Notes under the pieces: model-generated
What the model was told of the DNA's origin: nothing
What the model saw: only the letters and a program-made list of their open reading frames with translations
Databases searched by the model: none
Position numbers and translations under genes: made by a program
In this document: piece by piece, positions 7,211-14,722 of the stretch
Position numbering within the stretch: position 1 is the first letter of the stretch
Layout of the letters: the number at the start of each line of letters is the position of its first letter
Source of the DNA: Clostridiales bacterium UBA4706
Lineage (GTDB): Bacteria > Bacillota > Clostridia > Oscillospirales > Oscillospiraceae
Length of the DNA: 43,596 nucleotides
Reading direction: 5' to 3'
Assembly (NCBI GenBank): GCA_002404605.1
Contig: DHKA01000070.1
Span: forward strand, 1-43,596

Positions 7211-8218
7211 ATGGACTACCGCTATGAAGCGCCTCCCATTCTGCGGGACTATTTAACATATCACGAAACGATCAAGGGGCATTCCCGAGCCACGGTCGAT
7301 GAATATTTTCTCGATCTGCGGAATTTCTTTCGTTTTTTGAAGATCGAACGCGGGCTCGTCCCTCGCGCAACGGAGCTTTCCGAAATCTCGATCCTTGACG
7401 TGGATCTGGAATTTGTCTCCCGCGTTACGCTTGCTGAGGTTTATGACTATCTGGCGTTTCTTTCCCGTGACAAGGCCAAATTCACCCGCGCCCGCAGCGA
7501 AGAATTCGGTTTAAATGCTGCGTCCCGCGCCCGGAAGGTCTCCAGTATCCGCGGCTTTTATAAGTATCTCACGACAAAAGCCAAACTCCTTGACGAAAAC
7601 CCATTGCAGGATCTCGACTCCCCGCGTTCCAAACGGTCTCTCCCCCGCTATCTGACGCTGGAGGAAAGCGAGCGCTTACTAAACAGCGTGGACGGAATGC
7701 ACAAGAAGCGCGATTACTGCATTTTAACGATATTCCTCAACTGCGGCCTTCGTATTTCCGAAATCGCCGGACTGAATCTCTCGGATATCCGGAGCGATCA
7801 CATCCGTGTGCTTGGCAAGGGCAACAAAGAGCGCGTTGTGTATCTCAACGACGCCACGGCGCATGCGATCAACGATTATCTTATCGTCCGCCGGGATATT
7901 GCCGCCATTGACCGAAACGCTCTGTTTCTCTCCAGCCGCCGCACGCGCATTACCCGCGAGGCGCTGCATGCGATGGTAAAGAAATCGCTTCTGCGCGCCG
8001 GTCTGGACGCCGATAAGTATTCCGCGCATAAGCTGCGGCACACGGCGGCGACGCTGATGCTCTCCAACGGTGTGGACGTGCGTACCTTGCAAGAGCTTCT
8101 GGGTCACGAGAATCTGAACACCACGCAGATCTATACGCACGTGGACAATTCCGAGCTGCGCATTGCGGCGCAGGCAAATCCGCTCGGCAAATTTTCCCCG
8201 GAGAAATCCGATAAATAG
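7211..8218 (+). CDS. XerC-like tyrosine recombinase
   Basis: A 335-residue Xer/phage-integrase-family site-specific recombinase. SAM-like core-binding domain at about residues 10-125 and catalytic domain at 145-320. The catalytic set is complete: R181 (GLRISE), Lys in GKGNKER, H273-x-x-R276, H299 (LGHEN) and nucleophile Y308 (TTQIYTH). There is no integrated element around it, and domain order and length fit a chromosomal Xer protein. A second one (XerD-like) is encoded at 31012-31902, so the pair may resolve chromosome dimers. It is followed after 28 nt by the MBOAT gene and may be cotranscribed with it. Confidence 0.88.
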   Translation: MDYRYEAPPILRDYLTYHETIKGHSRATVDEYFLDLRNFFRFLKIERGLVPRATELSEISILDVDLEFVSRVTLAEVYDYLAFLSRDKAKFTRARSEEFGLNAASRARKVSSIRGFYKYLTTKAKLLDENPLQDLDSPRSKRSLPRYLTLEESERLLNSVDGMHKKRDYCILTIFLNCGLRISEIAGLNLSDIRSDHIRVLGKGNKERVVYLNDATAHAINDYLIVRRDIAAIDRNALFLSSRRTRITREALHAMVKKSLLRAGLDADKYSAHKLRHTAATLMLSNGVDVRTLQELLGHENLNTTQIYTHVDNSELRIAAQANPLGKFSPEKSDK

Positions 8219-8246
8219 ATAACGCTTTACGGAGAGCTGTACATCT

Positions 8247-9635
8247 ATGGTATTTTCAAGCATTCTTTTCCTGTTTGTTTATCTGCCGGTCGTGCTGGCG
8301 GTATATTATATCGTACCGGCGCGGTATCGGAATCTCTGGCTTTTTATCGTAAATCTTGTGTTTTACGGCTGGGGCGAGCCGGTGTACATCCTGCTGATGG
8401 TGTTCTCCATCGCGCTGAACTATGCCGCCGCGCTTCTCATCGCCCGCTACCGGTTGACCAACGATAAAAAAGCGCGGACCGTTCTGACGGTCAATACCGT
8501 CGTAAACCTCGCGCTGCTCGTCTTCTTCAAATACTTTGACCTTCTCGCCGCAACGCTCAGCCGCATTCCCGGCATAAGCATTCCCACGCTTGGGCTAACG
8601 CTGCCGATCGGCATTTCCTTTTACACGTTCCAGACGATGTCTTATCCGATCGATGTCTACCGCGGCGACACCGAGGAACAGAAAAACTTCATCCGCTTCG
8701 GTACGTTTGTGGCGCTCTTCCCGCAGCTGATCGCCGGGCCGATCGTCCGGTACAAGGACGTTGCTTCGCAGCTTGGCGCGCGGCGTCTCAGTTCTGAACA
8801 GTTTTCCTCCGGCGTACAGCGCTTTGCCGCCGGGCTTGCGAAAAAGGTTTTGATCGCCAATAACATCGGCGCGCTCTGGGACGTTTATGCCGCGGCACCG
8901 GAACTGAGCCTTGCCGGGGCGTGGCTCGGCGCAATAGCGTTTTCCCTACAGCTCTACTTTGATTTTTCCGGCTACTCGGATATGGCTATCGGTCTCGGGC
9001 GTATGCTTGGTTTTGAGTTTCCGGAAAACTTCAATTATCCGTATATCTCAAAAAGCGTCACGGAATTCTGGCGGCGCTGGCACATGTCGCTCGGCACATG
9101 GTTCCGCGATTATCTCTATATTCCCCTCGGCGGCAACCGCCGCGGCCTGCCCCGGCAGATATTGAATATTCTCATCGTCTGGGCCCTCACCGGCCTCTGG
9201 CACGGCGCAAACTGGACGTTCCTGCTCTGGGGACTGTATTACGCGGTATTTCTGATCCTGGAAAAGGTTTTCCTTCTCAAAAAGCTCGAAAAAGTGCCGG
9301 CTCTGGCGCACATCTACGCGCTGCTCGTTGCCGTCGTCGGGTGGATGCTCTTCCAGCTCAACTCCGTTGGCAAGGTCGCGCACTACTGGGGGGCGATGTT
9401 CGGCGCAAGCGGTGTTGCGGCAACAGCCGCCGACGCATTCTACGCGCGCAGCTACGCCGTCATCCTGCTTATTGCTGCTGTTGCGGCAACGCCTGTACCG
9501 AAAATGCTCTTCCAGCGTATTCCGCAGAAAATCCAAAATGTTCTGACGCCGGTGCTTGTCGCGCTTTGTCTGGTGATCTCCACGGCGTATCTTGTGGACG
9601 CGACGTATAATCCGTTCCTGTACTTGCGATTCTGA
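8247..9635 (+). CDS. MBOAT-family O-acyltransferase (AlgI/DltB-like)
   Basis: A 462-residue multi-span membrane protein of the membrane-bound O-acyltransferase family. Diagnostic features: LVFYGWGEP near the N-terminus, SYPIDVYRG, the FWRRWHMSLGTW-RDY block, YIPLGGNRRG, and the putative catalytic histidine H319 in GLWHGANW. Such proteins pass acyl (usually acetyl) groups across the membrane to an extracellular glycan. With the next gene (DHHW protein) it forms the AlgI/AlgJ-like two-component arrangement, here next to membrane glycosyltransferases. The acceptor cannot be read from sequence. Confidence 0.9.
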   Translation: MVFSSILFLFVYLPVVLAVYYIVPARYRNLWLFIVNLVFYGWGEPVYILLMVFSIALNYAAALLIARYRLTNDKKARTVLTVNTVVNLALLVFFKYFDLLAATLSRIPGISIPTLGLTLPIGISFYTFQTMSYPIDVYRGDTEEQKNFIRFGTFVALFPQLIAGPIVRYKDVASQLGARRLSSEQFSSGVQRFAAGLAKKVLIANNIGALWDVYAAAPELSLAGAWLGAIAFSLQLYFDFSGYSDMAIGLGRMLGFEFPENFNYPYISKSVTEFWRRWHMSLGTWFRDYLYIPLGGNRRGLPRQILNILIVWALTGLWHGANWTFLLWGLYYAVFLILEKVFLLKKLEKVPALAHIYALLVAVVGWMLFQLNSVGKVAHYWGAMFGASGVAATAADAFYARSYAVILLIAAVAATPVPKMLFQRIPQKIQNVLTPVLVALCLVISTAYLVDATYNPFLYLRF

Positions 9636-9654
9636 TGGACGGAGGATGAAATCG

Positions 9655-10767
9655 ATGTCAAAAACGACCAACCGAATTATTACCGCTCTCTTTTCCGTGT
9701 TCATCGGAAGTTTTTTTCTGCTGAATCTTTTCCTACCGGACAAGGACTTTTCGGAAAAAGAAAATCGGCAGCTGCAGACGCTGCCGAAGTTCACCTTCTC
9801 TTCCCTCTTTTCCGGTACCTTTGCCACGCACTTTGAATCCTATTGCAGCGACCAGTTCGCCGGGCGGGATATGTGGATCGAAACGAAGGCCGGTGCAGAG
9901 CTCGCGCAGGGAAAGCAGCAAAATAACGGCGTATTCCTCTGCGGCGAGCGTCTGATCGAGCCATTCGACGCGCCGGAAGCGGACGCGCTTTCGCGCGCCG
10001 TTCAGTCGGCGGATTCTCTCTCCGATACCGGCGTTCCGGTGTCGCTTGCTCTGATCCCTACGGCGGCGCAGCTATATGCGGATATGCTGCCGGACGGGGC
10101 GCCGAACGAAAATCAGCAAGCATTGATCGACAGCGCCTATGCGCAGACCGCGCTGGAGACGGTGGATCTATCCTCCGTTCTCACGGCGCACAGCAGCGAA
10201 TACATTTTCTATCGAACCGACCACCACTGGACGTCTCTCGGTGCGTATTATGCCGCCAATGCCCTGCGTTCCTCCTGGAGGCTGCCGGAGATCGATAAAG
10301 CAGCTCTCTCGCCGGAAACCATCTCCGATGACTTCTGCGGAACTCTCTATTCCTCCTCCGGCTTTTTCTGGATTGCTCCGGACGAAATGGAAACTCTGAT
10401 TTCAGCGCCGGAAGGCTCGTCCGTTACCCGGTATGAAATAAACGGAACGGAGCAGACACTTCCACTCTATAATTACGATAGGCTCACGATCAAAGACAAG
10501 TATACGTTCTTCCTCGGCGGAAACATCCCCCGCGCCGTTGTTGATACCGGGACAGAGGATGCCCCTTCCCTGCTCATTCTGCGCGATTCCTATGCCGATT
10601 CGCTCGTACCATTCCTGACGGACGCCTTTTCCGAGATCCACCTGATCGACCTCCGGTATTATACCGGCTCGGTCAAGGAGTATATCGCCGAGCACAATAT
10701 CGACCGTGTGCTCCTGCTTTACAGCACCGAAAACTTCTGCTCCGATTCCAGCTTCAGAATTTTTTAA
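9655..10767 (+). CDS. DHHW family protein, probable extracellular acyl-transfer partner
   Basis: A 370-residue protein with an N-terminal signal anchor (residues 8-28) and extracellular domain. It carries the signature DHHW tetrad in YRTDHHWTSLGAY and a later LRDSYADS segment resembling the SGNH-type serine block of AlgJ-like proteins. It probably completes O-acetylation of a surface glycan started by the upstream MBOAT. The ATG at 9655 is preferred since GGAGG (9641-9645) lies 9 nt upstream; the ATG at 9646 abuts that site. It starts 19 nt after the MBOAT stop. Confidence 0.87.
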   Translation: MSKTTNRIITALFSVFIGSFFLLNLFLPDKDFSEKENRQLQTLPKFTFSSLFSGTFATHFESYCSDQFAGRDMWIETKAGAELAQGKQQNNGVFLCGERLIEPFDAPEADALSRAVQSADSLSDTGVPVSLALIPTAAQLYADMLPDGAPNENQQALIDSAYAQTALETVDLSSVLTAHSSEYIFYRTDHHWTSLGAYYAANALRSSWRLPEIDKAALSPETISDDFCGTLYSSSGFFWIAPDEMETLISAPEGSSVTRYEINGTEQTLPLYNYDRLTIKDKYTFFLGGNIPRAVVDTGTEDAPSLLILRDSYADSLVPFLTDAFSEIHLIDLRYYTGSVKEYIAEHNIDRVLLLYSTENFCSDSSFRIF

Positions 10768-10781
10768 AGTCAATACATGCG

Positions 10782-10820
10782 AAAAAGCGGCAGCGATCCC
10801 GATGGGGGTCGCTGCCGCTT
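10782..10820. terminator. bidirectional terminator between convergent genes
   Basis: 12-bp stem AAGCGGCAGCGA / TCGCTGCCGCTT (10785-10796 with 10809-10820) that can extend inward (TCCC/GGGG). On the minus strand it is followed by TTTTT, a strong terminator for the mannosyltransferase operon; on the plus strand only by TAGCATCTTTT. Confidence 0.85.
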
Positions 10821-10833
10821 AGCATCTTTTCGA

Positions 10834-12591
10834 TCAAACCGCACCGAAGAAGAGCTGACCGGACGGGAGAACATATTCAAGGAACTGCGCATAGAGCCGC
10901 GGCATCGGGAGTCCTGAGGCTGCCGGATACATGAGGATAAAATACGCGGCGGCAATACCGAGCCATATCCATTTGATCTTTCCGGACACTTCCCCGGTTT
11001 CTTCCAAATGCTGCAAGAAGAGAATGGCGGCAAGCACGACAAACGGGAATGTGGTAAAGAAATGGTATTGGAACGTGCAGCGCGGCACAAGCGTCCAGGG
11101 AAGATAATTTGCCGCGATCGCAATAAGGAGAATAAATCCTGCCTGCTTCCAATGGGCGCTTTCTCTCTTTGTACGCCGGAACACTGCTTCCACCGCCAAC
11201 AGAATGGCTCCGATAGCGGAGACCCACCATACGGCCGGACTGCCGGTCGAGGAGATGCTGGAAACGCGATTCTCCCCAAGCGAACGAAAATAAAACCACA
11301 CGGAACGGGACGTGAACGGCCATTCGTACCATGCCGACTGGCAGGTATGCGTTGCCGTAAGATCGTGATGGTACCGGTACATGGACTCCTGCTGCTGCAA
11401 TACAAGCGCGATACTGCCGACGCCGTTCGGCTTTGTCGCCTCATAGCGGAAAAACGGGACATACGAAAGATAATAAATGAGCGCCGGGATAGCAACGAAG
11501 AACACGCAGCAGAAACCGACCGTTGCCCAAGTTCTGCGCCAGAATTCTTTCCGTTCTGCGGCATTTTTCCGGCAGGAGACGCCGGCACGGATCATATGCG
11601 CAAAGAACATCACGGCAAGTCCGGCTCCGGCGTACAGTCCCGTCCATTTGGACGCCACGCCGAGACCGAAGCTGACGCCGCACGCGCCGAGCGGAAGAAA
11701 GAGCTTTTTGAGCGGCGCTTTCATGTAATTCATCTGGATGTAGTCCGTCATAAACAGAACCATGAGCAGGATGAAAAACAGGATGAACACATCAACTGTG
11801 GCAATGCGTGTCTGCGTATAATGCATTGTGTCCAGCGCAAGAAGCGCCGCGGCAAGAAAGGCAAAATCTCTCCGGCGGAACAGCCGCTTTGCCAGCGTGA
11901 AAAATACCGGCAGCATCGCCGCACCGAAGAGCGCCGGAACAACACGCCACCCGAACGGCTTCATGCCGAAGATCACAACGCCAAGCATGATGAGGATCTT
12001 GCCAAGCGGCGGATGCGTCCATTCGTATACGCTCATCGTATGAAGAAACTCATACGCCGTCCGCGCATGGTAGATCTCGTCAAAGTACATGCCGTTCATA
12101 TAGCTTGGCGCATCCGGTACCGTGTCCTGCTCGTCGAGAAGCGCCGCGCCCTCCGCTGTTCCGGCGGCGATCACCGCAGGAATGCGCTTGCCTGCGGTGT
12201 CGAAGAAAGCGATCTCGTTGAGAGAGACCTTTCCTGCCGTGCATTGCAGCGTTACATATCGCGTATGCATAGCGGCGGTCTGTGTGCGCCAGGTAAACAT
12301 GGTCGCGTATTTCTGCGTATACTCCGCCGTGGAGCCGTCGTCGCCGGTAAATACTGCCGTCCCCTCAGCAATATTTCCGTTTGTCCAGATCTCGGCAACG
12401 TCATACTCCGCGCCGAGATCGATGCGCACCGCTGTGCCGCTCTGCGCTGTCCACACACTCGTCGGGAACGACAGCGTACCGAGATTCAGAAGCGTAAACA
12501 CTGTATAGATCAGAGTAAGGGCCCACATCAGGCGCTTATCGCCGCGGTCCAGCCGCGTACTGCGCTCCGGGGAAGAGAAAATTTCCTGCAC
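10834..12591 (-). CDS. PMT-family protein O-mannosyltransferase with discoidin-like insert
   Basis: A 585-residue GT39-type GT-C glycosyltransferase. After the first membrane segment (about residues 22-40) comes an extracytoplasmic insert (about 45-155) with features of an F5/8-type C (discoidin-like) beta domain (VRIDLGAEYDVAEIWT; ...YVTLQC...). The PMT catalytic acidic pair follows as D171-E172 in FDEIYHARTAYE, then WTHPPLGK and many membrane segments. It probably moves mannose or another hexose from a polyprenyl-phosphate donor to Ser/Thr of exported proteins. The start is GTG at 12591; its GGAGGTGA site overlaps the stop of the upstream glycosyltransferase gene, with 6 nt between genes. 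Confidence 0.87.
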   Translation of the reverse strand: MQEIFSSPERSTRLDRGDKRLMWALTLIYTVFTLLNLGTLSFPTSVWTAQSGTAVRIDLGAEYDVAEIWTNGNIAEGTAVFTGDDGSTAEYTQKYATMFTWRTQTAAMHTRYVTLQCTAGKVSLNEIAFFDTAGKRIPAVIAAGTAEGAALLDEQDTVPDAPSYMNGMYFDEIYHARTAYEFLHTMSVYEWTHPPLGKILIMLGVVIFGMKPFGWRVVPALFGAAMLPVFFTLAKRLFRRRDFAFLAAALLALDTMHYTQTRIATVDVFILFFILLMVLFMTDYIQMNYMKAPLKKLFLPLGACGVSFGLGVASKWTGLYAGAGLAVMFFAHMIRAGVSCRKNAAERKEFWRRTWATVGFCCVFFVAIPALIYYLSYVPFFRYEATKPNGVGSIALVLQQQESMYRYHHDLTATHTCQSAWYEWPFTSRSVWFYFRSLGENRVSSISSTGSPAVWWVSAIGAILLAVEAVFRRTKRESAHWKQAGFILLIAIAANYLPWTLVPRCTFQYHFFTTFPFVVLAAILFLQHLEETGEVSGKIKWIWLGIAAAYFILMYPAASGLPMPRLYAQFLEYVLPSGQLFFGAV

Positions 12592-12597
12592 GATCCG

Positions 12598-14601
12598 TCA
12601 CCTCCGATCCGTCCGCCTGAAACCGTGTTCCAGACATACCCTGGCAGTATAGAAAAACGTCAGTACTTCAAAAAGCGAGCACACACCGGTCACGATTTGG
12701 TGCTGCTGCGTGCCGCGGACGGCAGAGGCCGCGGCATTGGATACAACATACATTGCCGTCGCCTCGTTCAGCGAGAGGACAACGCTCAAAAGCATCGATG
12801 CGGCAAGAAGCCGTTTATCCTGCGTTGCAATATAAGCAAACACCAGCAGCGCCATCACGGGAAATACGTACCGTTCATGCATGTAATGGCCGAACGTGAA
12901 GATCATAAACATACAGAACGCCGCGGGGATCAGAAGGCGCTCGGGGCGCGCGCGAAGCGTCCCTTCGCCATCCTTACGGCGCGAAACGATCTGCATTGCA
13001 ACGGAGAGCGCAACGGCAAGCACGATCGCTGCCGTGCCGAAGGTCTTGTACGACAAAAAACCGGGTATAAGGGAAAGTTCGGCGGACTTCCAGTTTCCGC
13101 CGCAGAGCGCGAGAAAGTTGTACGCCTCCACGCTGGCGTAATCGTACCCCCCCGCGGAGTTCAAGAACCGCCCGATGACCCAGAAAAAGCTCTGATCGCC
13201 CCGGAACGGAAGTGAAACCGTGAAGATCACGAGCAGCGCTGCGATAACACCGCCGACAGTCCGAAGGATATCGTCTTTATTCCGGATCGATAGGACATAT
13301 TCCGCCGCGAGCACAGGGCCATAGATAAGCGCCTGCCATTTTGTCATAATGGCAAGACCGTAGATCGCCCCGGCGGAAATACGGCGTCCCTCAATGAGTT
13401 CGGAAAAGCTCAAAAGCAGAAGGAGCGTCAGGATCGAGTCGATCTGACCCCAGGCTCCGGAAAGGATGACCGCGGCGGGATTGAACACCGCAAGCGTGCC
13501 GAGATACAGCCCAGCGCTTTCGGAAAAGCCGCGTTTGCGGGCAAAGTGCATGAGAAGGACCGCAATGCCGACATCGGCGGCATAGGCCGGGAGCATATAT
13601 GCGAACACCGCTGCACCGGATCCGGATGGAATGCGGAAAATGTCCAGCAGCCACGTAAGGCCGGCAAGCACGAGCATATATCCCGGTGGGTAGTCGTACC
13701 ACTCGTGACCCGGCGCGGTATAAAACTGCGCGGTGCCGTTCTGCACGATATCACGCCCCCACGCCTGCCAGCAGTTCATATCATAATCGTGGCCGCCGAA
13801 CAACAGCGAAAGCATCAGACGGAACACCGCGCCGGTCAGCACAACAAGCAAAAAACAGCGATCCACAGTTTTCCGATCGGCGGAAAGCGAATAAAATCTC
13901 TCGCGATTTCGGTAAAAGCCCCAGAGAAGGACGCACGCGAGGACGATGGCGCAGACAATGAACAGATGCAGGTACGACCGAAGACGGATCGCACGGGCCT
14001 CGTCGGACTCGCTGGCGGTTTTCACGGTCTGCTGCGCCGGTTCTTCGAGCGTAATCGCCGACGCGACGTCCTCCGGATCGTTGGTCTGGACAAGCTCTGC
14101 TGCGCGGAACCGAGCGGTACCGGCGGATGTCTCGCTGTAGGAGCCGAGCCGGAGGGCAAAATTGATATAGCTCTGTTTTGCCCCGGTACGGACGATCAGC
14201 GTTTCGAGCGTCCAGTCAAAGCTGCCGGTACGTCCGGTACTGACGGCATAGGAGCCGTCGAGCGAGTAGTTATCGACGGAAAGACACACGCCGTGCCCGC
14301 CGTGAACGCCCTCGGCGGAGATCTCCGCCGATAGACGATATACCGTGTTTGGCTCGACTTTGATCATCTGGCAGACACGCACATCGTTTTCCGCGGCGGA
14401 AGCGATGACGAGCGCGCCGCTTTGCGTAAATACGGAGTAATTCTCCGCTTCATATGCCACAGTATCCCACCCGTCCGGAAGCTCCGGTGCAGAGAAATCC
14501 GCATTGGACAAAAGCGAGCCGTCGGCAAAGGCGGCGCTTTGCAGCACTGTGCAGAGGATCAATAGAAATATTAGAGAAAGTATCGGTTTTCGCCGCTTCA
14601 T
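12598..14601 (-). CDS. membrane glycosyltransferase (GT-C fold) with lectin-like N-terminal domain
   Basis: 667 residues: signal peptide (1-26), a secreted beta-rich domain (about 28-175) opening LLSNADFSAPELPDGW, which resembles family 4/9-type carbohydrate-binding modules, a membrane segment (210-230), then a polytopic GT-C part. An acidic motif H271-D-Y-D274 sits just after the second membrane segment, where GT-C enzymes keep catalytic Asp residues; WYDYPPGY and the HERYVFP loop are typical of mannosyltransferase-like families. Substrate unknown. Transcribed with the PMT gene from the divergent promoter at 14637-14665. Confidence 0.75.
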   Translation of the reverse strand: MKRRKPILSLIFLLILCTVLQSAAFADGSLLSNADFSAPELPDGWDTVAYEAENYSVFTQSGALVIASAAENDVRVCQMIKVEPNTVYRLSAEISAEGVHGGHGVCLSVDNYSLDGSYAVSTGRTGSFDWTLETLIVRTGAKQSYINFALRLGSYSETSAGTARFRAAELVQTNDPEDVASAITLEEPAQQTVKTASESDEARAIRLRSYLHLFIVCAIVLACVLLWGFYRNRERFYSLSADRKTVDRCFLLVVLTGAVFRLMLSLLFGGHDYDMNCWQAWGRDIVQNGTAQFYTAPGHEWYDYPPGYMLVLAGLTWLLDIFRIPSGSGAAVFAYMLPAYAADVGIAVLLMHFARKRGFSESAGLYLGTLAVFNPAAVILSGAWGQIDSILTLLLLLSFSELIEGRRISAGAIYGLAIMTKWQALIYGPVLAAEYVLSIRNKDDILRTVGGVIAALLVIFTVSLPFRGDQSFFWVIGRFLNSAGGYDYASVEAYNFLALCGGNWKSAELSLIPGFLSYKTFGTAAIVLAVALSVAMQIVSRRKDGEGTLRARPERLLIPAAFCMFMIFTFGHYMHERYVFPVMALLVFAYIATQDKRLLAASMLLSVVLSLNEATAMYVVSNAAASAVRGTQQHQIVTGVCSLFEVLTFFYTARVCLEHGFRRTDRR

Positions 14602-14636
14602 GGAATGGCCTCCCGAAAGGACTGTTTCTTAATTAT

Positions 14637-14665
14637 ATTTTATCACAGAGCGTCCGCTATTGCAA
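14637..14665 (-). promoter_or_regulatory. sigma-A promoter of the glycosyltransferase-PMT operon
   Basis: On the minus strand: TTGCAA (14665-14660), 17 nt, TAAAAT (14642-14637). TTGCAA is its own reverse complement and also serves the plus-strand promoter, so the two divergent promoters share one -35 hexamer. Confidence 0.6.
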
Positions 14666-14687
14666 ACGGGTCGTAATCCGGTATAAT
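14660..14687 (+). promoter_or_regulatory. sigma-A promoter of the GT-C-like membrane protein gene
   Basis: TTGCAA (14660-14665), 16 nt, perfect TATAAT (14682-14687). Predicted start is near 14694, about 30 nt before the ATG at 14723; AAAAGGA at 14706-14712 is the ribosome-binding site. Confidence 0.75.
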
Positions 14688-14722
14688 AGGATTATATCCA
14701 CAAAGAAAAGGATGACTATGGT

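Noticed and set aside
7211..8218. Integrase of a mobile element
   Set aside because: No flanking repeats, phage or cargo genes; length and neighbours fit a chromosomal Xer recombinase.
11008..13215. 735-codon plus-strand open frame antisense to the PMT and glycosyltransferase genes
   Set aside because: Very Arg/His/Cys-rich composition with no domain pattern, and it spans two real genes and their junction; a by-product of GC-rich codon use.
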